A stretch of 64,000 bases of DNA from Bradyrhizobium ottawaense. GTDB taxonomy: Bacteria > Pseudomonadota > Alphaproteobacteria > Rhizobiales > Xanthobacteraceae. The position numbers and the translations under genes were made by a program. Shown here piece by piece: positions 26,679 to 34,326 of the stretch; within the stretch, counting starts at the first letter, position 1; every line of letters starts with the position of its first letter. The notes under the pieces were generated by a model that was not told the origin of the DNA, did no database searches, and saw nothing but the letters and a program-made list of their open reading frames with translations. Location: the NCBI RefSeq assembly GCF_002278135.3, contig NZ_CP029425.2, positions 5,432,001 to 5,496,000 of the forward strand. Reading direction: 5' to 3'.

Positions 26679-28991
26679 CTAGAACGTCCCGGCGATGGTA
26701 AGACGGAACGTCAACGGCTCCACGGGGTGCAGCACGTAGTCCATCACGCCGTTCTGACAGACTGAAGTTGGCGCAGTGCCCGATGCGCAGAGGTTGTAGA
26801 GCGTATCGGTCTTGAGCAGCGAGCCATAGGCATAACTGATCTGGTTCGCCCTCGTGTTGAGGAGGTTCAACACGTCGAGCTGAAGGCGCCAGCCATTGTC
26901 GATACGATAGCCGAGGCGGCCGTTGAAAATGCTGGTCGCAGAGGAACGGAACGCGTTGTCCTCCGTCAGTGGGCTCGACGCCAGATACCGCCAGCGCAAG
27001 GTCCCGAACCAGCCGGTCCTCTCGCCCAGCGTGACGCCGGCTGAAGCCACCATCGCGGGCGAGTTCGGAATGTAGTTGCCGGGCGCATTGCCGATCTGCG
27101 CCTCGGGATAGCCGGCGAGCGAGGCATAGACGTCCGCCTGCTCGCTGTCATAACCGCGGAAGCGTGCATGGGTCATTGCGAGATCGGCGTCGATGTCGAT
27201 CCAGGATCTGGGCCGGTAGTGGTTGGTCCATTCAAAGCCGTAGCGGCGGCTGGCGCGGGTCGCCGACGTATCCCCGGCATCGCCGGAGAACAGGATCTCG
27301 GAATCCTGATCCAGGATGAAGAGGCTGAGCGAGGTGTCGAGGCCGGGAACGATCCTGCTGCGCACGCCGACCTCTGCACCCCTGGTGCGCACCAGGAGCG
27401 ACGATGGCGTCAGCCTCGTCGCGGGGTCGCTAGGATCCTCCGTCGTGGTCGCGCCGCGGGCGTCGTTGGAGTGCATGCCGTAGCCGGCGCCGAAGAAGAA
27501 TTCGGTCTGGTTGAACGGACCGAGCACCATCCTGAATTTCGGGCTTCCGAGCGCGGCGTCGGTACGGCCGGAATTGTTGGCATTGAACCGCGACGTGACG
27601 TCGGCGGCATAATAGTCGCCGCGCCAGCCCACCGTCGTCCTGAGCCAGTCAGTCCAGCGCACCGTGTTTTCGGCATAGACGCCGACGCTGCCCTCGCCGA
27701 CCTTGTCGCTGCGAACGCTGGCAAGGAAGCCTCGCTGGAAGGTGTTGGTGAGCGCGAGATCAATCGCATCATAGCGCGACTGCAGGCCAAAGGTGGTCTG
27801 CATCGGCAAGCCCGCCAACGCGCCGTTCAGCGTGCGCGAGATGTTGGTGCCCGCCATCAGGCGATCGTCGTGCTGGTGGAACTGGTCGCCGAGCACGGGA
27901 TCGCTGAGGTAGTAGGTGAAATTGTTGAAGAGGTCGAGCTGGCTCTTCACGACGTAAGCGTTGGCTTTCCAGGAGCCGAGATCGTCGCTCTGCGCGATGC
28001 GGCTCGAGAGCGCGAAGCGGTTGGTGTTGCCGCCGTCGCTTGGATCTTCCGCGCCGAAGCGATCGAGAAAGCCGGATGCGATCGCGCGCTGCGGGACCTG
28101 GTCCGTCGAATTCCATTTGTTGGCGTAAGCCATGCCGGTGACGGAGACGCCGTCGGTCGCGGTGCCCTGACTGTAGCGCACGAGACCGTTGAGCTTTCGC
28201 ACATTGTCCGGGTTGTCCCACGGGCCGTTGTAGGTCCCGATCTCCCCGGCCACGAGCAAGGAGCCGTCACCGACCTTCGCGGAGTCCATGCCGAGCAGAC
28301 GGCGATAGCCGAAGCTGCCGGCGGTCACCTGCGCTATCCCCCTGGTGCGGTCGATCAGATCGATATGGACGCTGCCGACTGATGCGAAATCGCCCTCGTC
28401 GGCGAAGTACGGACCCTTGCGCACGTCCACTGCTGCGATAGCCTCCGGAATCAGCCAGTTGAGATCGGCATAGCCCTGGCCGTGCGCGTGGGTGCGCATG
28501 TTTACGGGGACGCCGTCAACGGTGATGGCAAGGTCGGTACCGTGGTCGAGATTATAGCCGCGCAGGAAATACTGGTTGGCTTTGCCCTCGCCGGAATGCT
28601 GCGTCACGATGAGACCCGGCACGGCTTCGAGCGCTTCGCCCGGCCGCGCGAAAGGGCGTGCATTGATCTCCTCGCCCGAGACGGAGATCTCGCTGGCCAT
28701 GCCAAGCTGACCCTTTGCACCCGAGGCGACGCTGCGCATATCCGACGCTTGCGCCGCTGCCGGATACACGGGGATGCGGTGATCCGCTGGGGACGGCTTG
28801 CCGGCCCGGCGCGATGCGACCGGCTTCTTGCGCTCCGCCGCCTCGCCGCCGCCGATTTGGATTGGCGGCAGCTCGCGTGAGGTGCTCTCGCTCTGCGCGA
28901 AAGCGCGGCCGTCATCCGCGAGCAGAACCAGGGCCGAGAGTGCCGTCAGCGCGCCGCCGCCACGACAGGGCTCACGCCACTTCGGTCGCAT
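26679..28991 (-). CDS. TonB-dependent outer-membrane receptor, probably for nickel
   Basis: A 770-residue receptor. After a signal region (ALTALSALVLLADDGRAFAQ) comes a plug domain (GEALEAVPGLIVTQHSGEGKANQYFLRGYNLDHGT) and a 22-strand barrel ending in the C-terminal phenylalanine of FRLTIAGTF. The plug is rich in histidine (RTHAHGQGY, THAHG), unlike siderophore receptors. The ATG at 28991 lies 20 bp inside the end of the NiCoT permease gene, so the two are coupled and share the NikR operator. Nickel (or a nickel chelate) is therefore the likely ligand; cobalt is possible. Confidence 0.85.
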   Translation of the reverse strand: MRPKWREPCRGGGALTALSALVLLADDGRAFAQSESTSRELPPIQIGGGEAAERKKPVASRRAGKPSPADHRIPVYPAAAQASDMRSVASGAKGQLGMASEISVSGEEINARPFARPGEALEAVPGLIVTQHSGEGKANQYFLRGYNLDHGTDLAITVDGVPVNMRTHAHGQGYADLNWLIPEAIAAVDVRKGPYFADEGDFASVGSVHIDLIDRTRGIAQVTAGSFGYRRLLGMDSAKVGDGSLLVAGEIGTYNGPWDNPDNVRKLNGLVRYSQGTATDGVSVTGMAYANKWNSTDQVPQRAIASGFLDRFGAEDPSDGGNTNRFALSSRIAQSDDLGSWKANAYVVKSQLDLFNNFTYYLSDPVLGDQFHQHDDRLMAGTNISRTLNGALAGLPMQTTFGLQSRYDAIDLALTNTFQRGFLASVRSDKVGEGSVGVYAENTVRWTDWLRTTVGWRGDYYAADVTSRFNANNSGRTDAALGSPKFRMVLGPFNQTEFFFGAGYGMHSNDARGATTTEDPSDPATRLTPSSLLVRTRGAEVGVRSRIVPGLDTSLSLFILDQDSEILFSGDAGDTSATRASRRYGFEWTNHYRPRSWIDIDADLAMTHARFRGYDSEQADVYASLAGYPEAQIGNAPGNYIPNSPAMVASAGVTLGERTGWFGTLRWRYLASSPLTEDNAFRSSATSIFNGRLGYRIDNGWRLQLDVLNLLNTRANQISYAYGSLLKTDTLYNLCASGTAPTSVCQNGVMDYVLHPVEPLTFRLTIAGTF

Positions 28992-30051
28992 CGGCGCATG
29001 CCAGAGCTTTCGTCGCGGCCCGGTTCCGGCCGTCCGCAAAGACGCGGCGATAGAGCACGACCGAGACGAGCCAGGCGACCGCGAACAGCGCGATCACGGC
29101 AAAGCCGACATTGGCGAGCGACTCGTTGAGGCCGTCGACCAGCGTCCACATCCCTCCGGACAGATCGAGCCGGTCGGCGATCAGCCCGAGCGCCTCGATA
29201 CCGCCGATGAACAGCGCGACCGCCACCGAGGCACCGGTGATCGTGAGGTTGTACCAGAGCTTTCGCAAGGGATCGACGAAGGCCCATCGATAGGCGCTCA
29301 CCATCAGAGCGGAATCGGCGGTGTCGACCAGCGCCATGCCCGACGCGAACAGTGCAGGGAAAACTAGCACGTCGGCAACCGACGCGCCGCGCGCGGCTTC
29401 GGTTGCGGAGATGCTGAGCAGGCCGATCTCGGTCGCCGTGTCGAAGCCGAGCCCGAACAGGAAGCCGAGTGGATACATGTGCCAGGGTTTTGTGACCAGG
29501 CGGAACAGCGGTTCGAGCAGTCGCGCGAGGAAGCCGCGATTGGCGAGCAGCCTCTCGAGCCCTTCGGCGTCGCGGACGCCCTGCTCCCGGGCAGCGCGAA
29601 ACGTCCGCCACAGGCCGACGAAGATGACGAGATTGATGGCCGCGATCACCAGCAGGAACAGGGCCGACACCGACGTGCCGATGAGGCCGCCGATCTCCTT
29701 GAGCAGGCTGTCGCCGCCCAGGCTCACCACGCCGAGCGCAAGCAATATGGTAGCCACCACGACGACGGTGGAATGGCCGAGCGCAAAATAGAGGCCGACG
29801 CTGCGTGGCGCACCACCCGTCTGCATCAGCTTGCGCACGACGTTGTCGATGGCGGCGATGTGGTCGGCATCGACAGCGTGGCGCAGGCCGAACACCCAGG
29901 CCAGCAGCGCGGTCGCCAGCACCGTCGGCCGGTCGCCGAACAGCGCGAAGGCCCAGGCCCATGCGGCGATGTTGGCGGCGATCAGCCCTCCGAACAGCAC
30001 CACCGTTCCGGGCTCGACCGCCCGCAAAGTCCGCCTCACCGCTCGCTCCAT
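28972..30051 (-). CDS. NiCoT-family nickel/cobalt permease
   Basis: A 359-residue inner-membrane permease with eight or so hydrophobic segments. The HoxN/NixA signature RHAVDADHIAAIDN lies at residues 57-70, with LGHSTVVV and LGFDTATEI as the second and third family motifs. NiCoT proteins import Ni2+ or Co2+ across the inner membrane. The NikR-type operator just upstream argues for nickel. It overlaps the TonB receptor gene by 20 bp, giving an outer- and inner-membrane pair. Confidence 0.92.
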   Translation of the reverse strand: MERAVRRTLRAVEPGTVVLFGGLIAANIAAWAWAFALFGDRPTVLATALLAWVFGLRHAVDADHIAAIDNVVRKLMQTGGAPRSVGLYFALGHSTVVVVATILLALGVVSLGGDSLLKEIGGLIGTSVSALFLLVIAAINLVIFVGLWRTFRAAREQGVRDAEGLERLLANRGFLARLLEPLFRLVTKPWHMYPLGFLFGLGFDTATEIGLLSISATEAARGASVADVLVFPALFASGMALVDTADSALMVSAYRWAFVDPLRKLWYNLTITGASVAVALFIGGIEALGLIADRLDLSGGMWTLVDGLNESLANVGFAVIALFAVAWLVSVVLYRRVFADGRNRAATKALACADATEVA

Positions 30052-30064
30052 CCACCTGATCCCG

Positions 30065-30096
30065 CAGTATGACGTTTATCAAGAACCCTCATACTG
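30065..30096. promoter_or_regulatory. NikR operator
   Basis: CAGTATGA-N16-TCATACTG is a perfect 8-bp inverted repeat. Its core GTATGA-N16-TCATAC (30067-30094) is exactly the operator consensus of the nickel-responsive repressor NikR. It ends 14 bp before the start of the NiCoT permease gene, where bound repressor would block transcription of the permease-receptor operon. No nikR gene is in this window. Confidence 0.88.
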
Positions 30097-30190
30097 GCAA
30101 GAGCAAGAGCCGCGCCACTTTTCGGCCCGGCGGCCGAAAGGGCCCTCGAGATGGAAGTCACCTCGTTGATTCCATGGAGACTTTTTTAGT

Positions 30191-30210
30191 CCGGCGCATC
30201 ACAGCGCCGG
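30191..30210. other. GC-rich hairpin between receptor operons
   Basis: CCGGCGC (30191-30197) and GCGCCGG (30204-30210) form a perfect 7-bp stem with a 6-base loop. A T-run (30182-30187) lies on its left on the plus strand, so it is not a classic terminator for the minus-strand receptor gene ending at 30252, but it may still mark transcript ends. Confidence 0.35.
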
Positions 30211-30251
30211 AGCGGAATGCTGGGCTGCGTTTCACGCAAGCGCGTGCGCGG

Positions 30252-32510
30252 TCACATATCCACGGTCATCGACAGGAGATATGTGCGTGGTGCTCCCAGG
30301 AAGAATGTTCCGAACGAAGCCACGCTGGACCAGTAACTCTCACCGGTCACGTTCTGGATGTTTGCGCGGAAAACCGTCTTCTTGCCGTTGATCGCGGTGG
30401 TGTAGCGAGCGCCGAGGTCGAGCCGCGTCCACTCGGGAATCGGCTGCTTGTTCGCGGCGTCGACGAACTGCCTGCCCGTGTAGATCACTGCTCCATTCAC
30501 GGTAAGCCCCCTCATCCACGGGAGGTCCCACTCCGCGCCGATATTGGCCTGTATGTTCGGAACGCCGATCGGCGTGTTGCCCACATTGGCCGCGACGGCG
30601 GTCTTCGTCAGGGTGCCGTCCAGCAGCGAGACACCTCCGAGGACACGAACATCCGGCAAGAGTTCGCCGTAGACGTTGAATTCGAGCCCGCGGACACGTT
30701 GCTCGCCTGTCGCCGCGAAGCGCCCAGCAGACGACTCGCCGCTCGCCTTCGATATCTCGAACGCGCTGAAGGTGGTCGCGATCCGGCCAAACTCCACCTT
30801 GATACCGGCCTCGTACTGCTTGGCGATGTAGGGCTGCAGCACTTCACCGAAATTGGACGTCCCCTGAGGGGCAATGTCGCCCCGCGCGAGACCTTCGACA
30901 TAGTTCGCGTAGAGGGAGACGTTGTCCTGGGGACGGACGACCAGGCCGACCACCGGGGTGACCGCGCTCCTGTCATAGGACGACGTCGGTGTCCCGACAT
31001 TGGAGGAATAGTTGTTCGCCTCGATGCCCTGGCGGCGGACGCCCAAAGTCAACAGGACGCGCTCATCGAGCACGGACAAGGTGTCGGCAATCGAAAGCCC
31101 GGTAAGCTCGCTGTCCGAGAGCCGAGGGCGGTCGCTGATCTCGTTCGCGAACTGCGTCGGCGCGACGGTCGGGCTGTAGATGTTCGAGGTGACCAGACTG
31201 CCATTGGTGAGCCGCCGGTGCAGCGCGTCGTGATAGACCGAGGCCTGGAAGGCGACGGCATGGTGGACGAAGCCGGTATCGAAGCGGGCGCGAACACCGC
31301 CATCATATGTAGTTCGATCGATGCTGAGGCCGAAGTACTGGGGCGTCGAGGTCGTATTGCCGCTCGTGTTGACAATGGTCGGAAGACCGAAGAACCGCTC
31401 GACGTTGGTCTTGGAGCCGCCGACATCCGCGAACAGCGTGACCTGCTCGGTGAGATCGTACTCCGTCCGCAGCAAGGCAGACTGGTCGTTGATGCGCGAC
31501 CATTCCCAGGGCTGGGTCACGTTCAGCTTGCCGTCCGGCGCCTTCGGCACCTGCAGGCCGGGAGCCATCAGAAAGGGACGTGACGGCGCGTCGAACCGAT
31601 CGGTCTGGGCGATGAGATAGAGCCAGGACCTGAACCGTTCGCCTTGATAGTCGAGCGCCAGCGATCCGACACCTGTCGTCTCGGACTGGCGGTCGATGGG
31701 CGTGTCGCCGCCGCGGACGCTTCCGCTGGCGCGTACGCCCCATTCCTTGCCATCGCCGTAGCGCCTCGCAACATCCCAGTGACCGCCGAAACGTGCGGTC
31801 GAGCCGTAGCTCGCGGTCAAGCGGGTCAAATCCTCTTCCGCGCGCTTGGGCACGACATTGATGACGCCGCCAACACCGCCATTGGGCGCCATGCCCGAGA
31901 GCGCGGCCGAGGGACCCCTGAGCACTTCGATGCGCTCGACGTAGTCCGTGAAGATCCGATATGTCGGCGCGATTCCGTAAAGGCCCTCGAAGGCGAACTC
32001 ACCGTTATTGCCTTCGTTGATCGGGAAGCCGCGTATGTTGAAGGAGTCGACGATACCGCCCGTCGGGTGGGAACTTCGCACGGAGGGATCGAGGATCAGG
32101 GCATCCGCACCCGTTGCCGCCTGTTGATCCCGAATGAACTTGTCCGTGTAGCTCGTCACGCTGAAGGGTGACTTCATGGTGTTGGTATTTCCGAGCATCC
32201 CCAGTCGCGCGCCTTGAGCGACCTGCCCGCCGGCAAATGGCGGGACGACAGCCGGTTGCGATTGCACTGCGACCGTCGGGGCTTGCGGGGCGCGCCGTGA
32301 GGTCGATCGGACCCGCGCGTCGTTTCGCCTGGTTGGCGCACGGCGAACCGACTGTTGCGTCGGAGCTTCGACGGTCACGGGCGGAAGGGAGCTGCCGCCC
32401 TGAGGCGTTTGGGATTGAGCAGGCGATTCGAACCACGTCAGCCACGCCACACCACCCAGCAGCGCCGCACCAAAGCGAGCTACCGTCTTATCCCCACCCG
32501 CACGTCGCAT
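30252..32510 (-). CDS. TonB-dependent siderophore receptor
   Basis: A 752-residue outer-membrane receptor of the siderophore type. It has a basic, Pro-rich linker after the signal region, a plug (SPFSVTSYTDKFIRDQQAATGADAL, SFNIRGFPI, RIEVLRGPSAALSGMAPNGGVGGVINVVPKRA) and a barrel with the usual YEAGIKVEF and C-terminal aromatic pattern. The start at 32510 has AAGGAC about 10 bases upstream; 39 further open codons exist. No siderophore synthesis, FecI/FecR or ABC genes are adjacent. The specific ligand is not deducible. Confidence 0.87.
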   Translation of the reverse strand: MRRAGGDKTVARFGAALLGGVAWLTWFESPAQSQTPQGGSSLPPVTVEAPTQQSVRRAPTRRNDARVRSTSRRAPQAPTVAVQSQPAVVPPFAGGQVAQGARLGMLGNTNTMKSPFSVTSYTDKFIRDQQAATGADALILDPSVRSSHPTGGIVDSFNIRGFPINEGNNGEFAFEGLYGIAPTYRIFTDYVERIEVLRGPSAALSGMAPNGGVGGVINVVPKRAEEDLTRLTASYGSTARFGGHWDVARRYGDGKEWGVRASGSVRGGDTPIDRQSETTGVGSLALDYQGERFRSWLYLIAQTDRFDAPSRPFLMAPGLQVPKAPDGKLNVTQPWEWSRINDQSALLRTEYDLTEQVTLFADVGGSKTNVERFFGLPTIVNTSGNTTSTPQYFGLSIDRTTYDGGVRARFDTGFVHHAVAFQASVYHDALHRRLTNGSLVTSNIYSPTVAPTQFANEISDRPRLSDSELTGLSIADTLSVLDERVLLTLGVRRQGIEANNYSSNVGTPTSSYDRSAVTPVVGLVVRPQDNVSLYANYVEGLARGDIAPQGTSNFGEVLQPYIAKQYEAGIKVEFGRIATTFSAFEISKASGESSAGRFAATGEQRVRGLEFNVYGELLPDVRVLGGVSLLDGTLTKTAVAANVGNTPIGVPNIQANIGAEWDLPWMRGLTVNGAVIYTGRQFVDAANKQPIPEWTRLDLGARYTTAINGKKTVFRANIQNVTGESYWSSVASFGTFFLGAPRTYLLSMTVDM

Positions 32511-32960
32511 TCCAGAAAGTCCTTCATCAATAGCGCGCAGCCCGCCGTGAAGCGGCTTCCGCGTTTGGCCAGCAACGACCATGGATCGAAGAGCAGCTCT
32601 TCGTATCCGAGCTCGGCCGGCAAGCATGGCCCGTCAATCAGTTGCTCTGCAGACGCGCACGCGCGTTTGCTGCCTTCGTCTTGGCGGCAACATCCGAATG
32701 TCAGCATCTGCATCGCTTCTTTAAGAAGACGCCATCGTGACGGCAACGCAAATGCGTGCGCTGCGGCTTAGAATGCCTCGATCATCGCCAACTGGGAGGA
32801 GAATGTCTGGAACGATTCAAATACGCTTTGGATGATTCCAGATCGGTGCGGTCAAGATGCCGCGGGAAGGCTTGCTCGGAGTGCGCTCGTCAGGAACGCC
32901 TCGGCATCATCACTTCGTTGCCGTGGCCTTTATCGCGACGACATCTGCCGCTGACACGCT
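32511..32960. other. 450-bp gap without a clear gene
   Basis: A minus-strand 88-codon frame (32480-32746) overlaps the receptor start and has no recognisable features, no good start site and no homology I know. I see no Fur or Irr box that I would defend. A loose TCTGGAA/TTCCAGA dyad with a 23-base spacer lies at 32806-32842. Confidence 0.4.
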
Positions 32961-33407
32961 CTATCTCAGCGAAATCATGATCTGGCTGATGTTGGCCGCA
33001 AGCTCCAGGCCCGCTTTCGGCCCCTGCATCACGATCGTCACCCCCTTCTCGTTGCGCAGGTGGACGCCGCTGACGCCCCCGACCAAAGCGAAGCCGCCGC
33101 CGACGGAGCTGTAGGTGCCGGCGAAGTCGCCGACCTCGCGGATACCCGAGGCCCAGCCGTCGAGCCGGCCGATCGTCGCGCCGGCGGTGATGCCGAAACT
33201 CATGCCCGTAATTTTGAAGGGATACTTATTGCCCCGATAGGTCAGCACACCGCTTCCAGCGCCACCGCCGACAAGGAGACCCGCCTTGACGATCTTGGCA
33301 CGCACGTGACCGGCGGCTTGCGCGAATGACGGCGTAGCCGGCACTGCGAAGCTGATCACCAGCACCAGCATCGCAATCAGGCGACATAGGCGCAGCGGCG
33401 ATGCCAT
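32961..33407 (-). CDS. Small exported EipA/DUF1134-like protein
   Basis: A 148-residue secreted protein (signal MASPLRLCRLIAMLVLVISFAVPATPSFAQ). The mature part, with GSGVLTYRGNKYPFKITGMSFGITAGA and a C-terminal LRNEKGVTIVMQGPKAGLEL, resembles the DUF1134/EipA envelope-integrity family. A paralogue lies at 41.3 kb. It is 7 bp downstream of the DUF2950 gene and ends the three-gene operon that starts with DUF3300. Family name is moderate confidence; role unknown beyond envelope location. Confidence 0.65.
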   Translation of the reverse strand: MASPLRLCRLIAMLVLVISFAVPATPSFAQAAGHVRAKIVKAGLLVGGGAGSGVLTYRGNKYPFKITGMSFGITAGATIGRLDGWASGIREVGDFAGTYSSVGGGFALVGGVSGVHLRNEKGVTIVMQGPKAGLELAANISQIMISLR

Positions 33408-33414
33408 GATCCGT

Positions 33415-34326
33415 TCAAGGCTTTGCGGCATCGACTTTCTTCCAAGTCTGGTCGGGATCGAACAAGGTCGTGCGCGGCGCGATGAATTCGGTTCTCGCCC
33501 CCAAATCCTTCTCGTAAACGGTGCCGGCATGGTTCACCACGAACGTCATCACACCGGAATTGCCGTACTCGGCGGGCCAGGCGATCAGCCCGAAGCCGCC
33601 GATCATCTTGCCCTTGACGACATAATTGAGCGCGCCGCCGGGTGCGTCAGAACCCTGCCCCTTCAGGATGCGGAAGTAATAGCCGTGATAGGGCGCGAGC
33701 CTTTCGCCCGGCTTGTAGCCCTCGGCTGAAGCCTCCGCGACGAGGGGACCGAGCGGACTCGGGTCACTGTCGTCGCGCCAGAACAGACCGTCCTTCTTGC
33801 CTGACGTCGAGAGGAAGCGCTGTGCGTAGATGCCGGCGCCCTCGCCGCGATCCTTGTCGGCATATTCATTCTGCGCGTCGACATAGGCGAGCGCGGTCTG
33901 GATCGCGTCGAGCTCGTTACGGCCGATGCGGCGGCGCAGCACTTCGATCCGTCCCTCGTCAGTGTCGAACTCCCAGCCTGCCTTGGTGTTGACGAGGGGA
34001 ATCGGGAACGGGAAATCGTCAGGCCCGAGCACCAGCGTCGCCCTCTTGTTGCCCTCCGCCCTGACCGAGTGCTTGGCGTCGTACATCGAAACAAAGCGGG
34101 CGCGGATATCGGCGTCGGCGACGTCGTCGCCCGACGAGACGATGTCATCACCCGCCCTTCCGAGCACTTTCAGAACGTCACGTGGACCGCTCCTGGCCGC
34201 CGCCGCGAGTGCCGAGGCGGCATCCTCCGGCGTCGGATAAGATTGCTGGGCTCGGGCCGTGGTGACGAGAGCCAGTGCCACGATGCCCGGCAGAGCGGCG
34301 CGACGAAGCAACTTCAAGCCGGTCAT
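33415..34326 (-). CDS. DUF2950 family secreted protein
   Basis: A 303-residue protein with signal peptide MTGLKLLRRAALPGIVALALVTTARA and the DUF2950 layout: YPTPEDAASALAAAARSG at the N-terminus, KAGWEFDTDEGRIEVLRRRIGRNELDAI in the middle and YHGYYFRILKGQG with GFGLIAWPAEYGNSG later. DUF2950 proteins are usually encoded next to DUF3300 proteins, as here, where the start overlaps the DUF3300 stop by 4 bp. Function unknown; probably periplasmic or outer-envelope. Confidence 0.85.
   Translation of the reverse strand: MTGLKLLRRAALPGIVALALVTTARAQQSYPTPEDAASALAAAARSGPRDVLKVLGRAGDDIVSSGDDVADADIRARFVSMYDAKHSVRAEGNKRATLVLGPDDFPFPIPLVNTKAGWEFDTDEGRIEVLRRRIGRNELDAIQTALAYVDAQNEYADKDRGEGAGIYAQRFLSTSGKKDGLFWRDDSDPSPLGPLVAEASAEGYKPGERLAPYHGYYFRILKGQGSDAPGGALNYVVKGKMIGGFGLIAWPAEYGNSGVMTFVVNHAGTVYEKDLGARTEFIAPRTTLFDPDQTWKKVDAAKP

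Noticed and set aside
30071..30084. FixK-like TTGAT-N4-GTCAT (minus strand) inside the NikR operator
   Set aside because: The right half deviates in two positions and lies inside the 16-base NikR spacer and edge; chance is likely.
30055..30250. Cobalamin riboswitch in front of the NiCoT gene
   Set aside because: None of the conserved B12-box bases are present; the region instead holds a NikR operator and one GC hairpin.
32480..32746. 88-codon minus-strand frame upstream of the siderophore receptor
   Set aside because: No ribosome site, signal or family; overlaps the receptor start.
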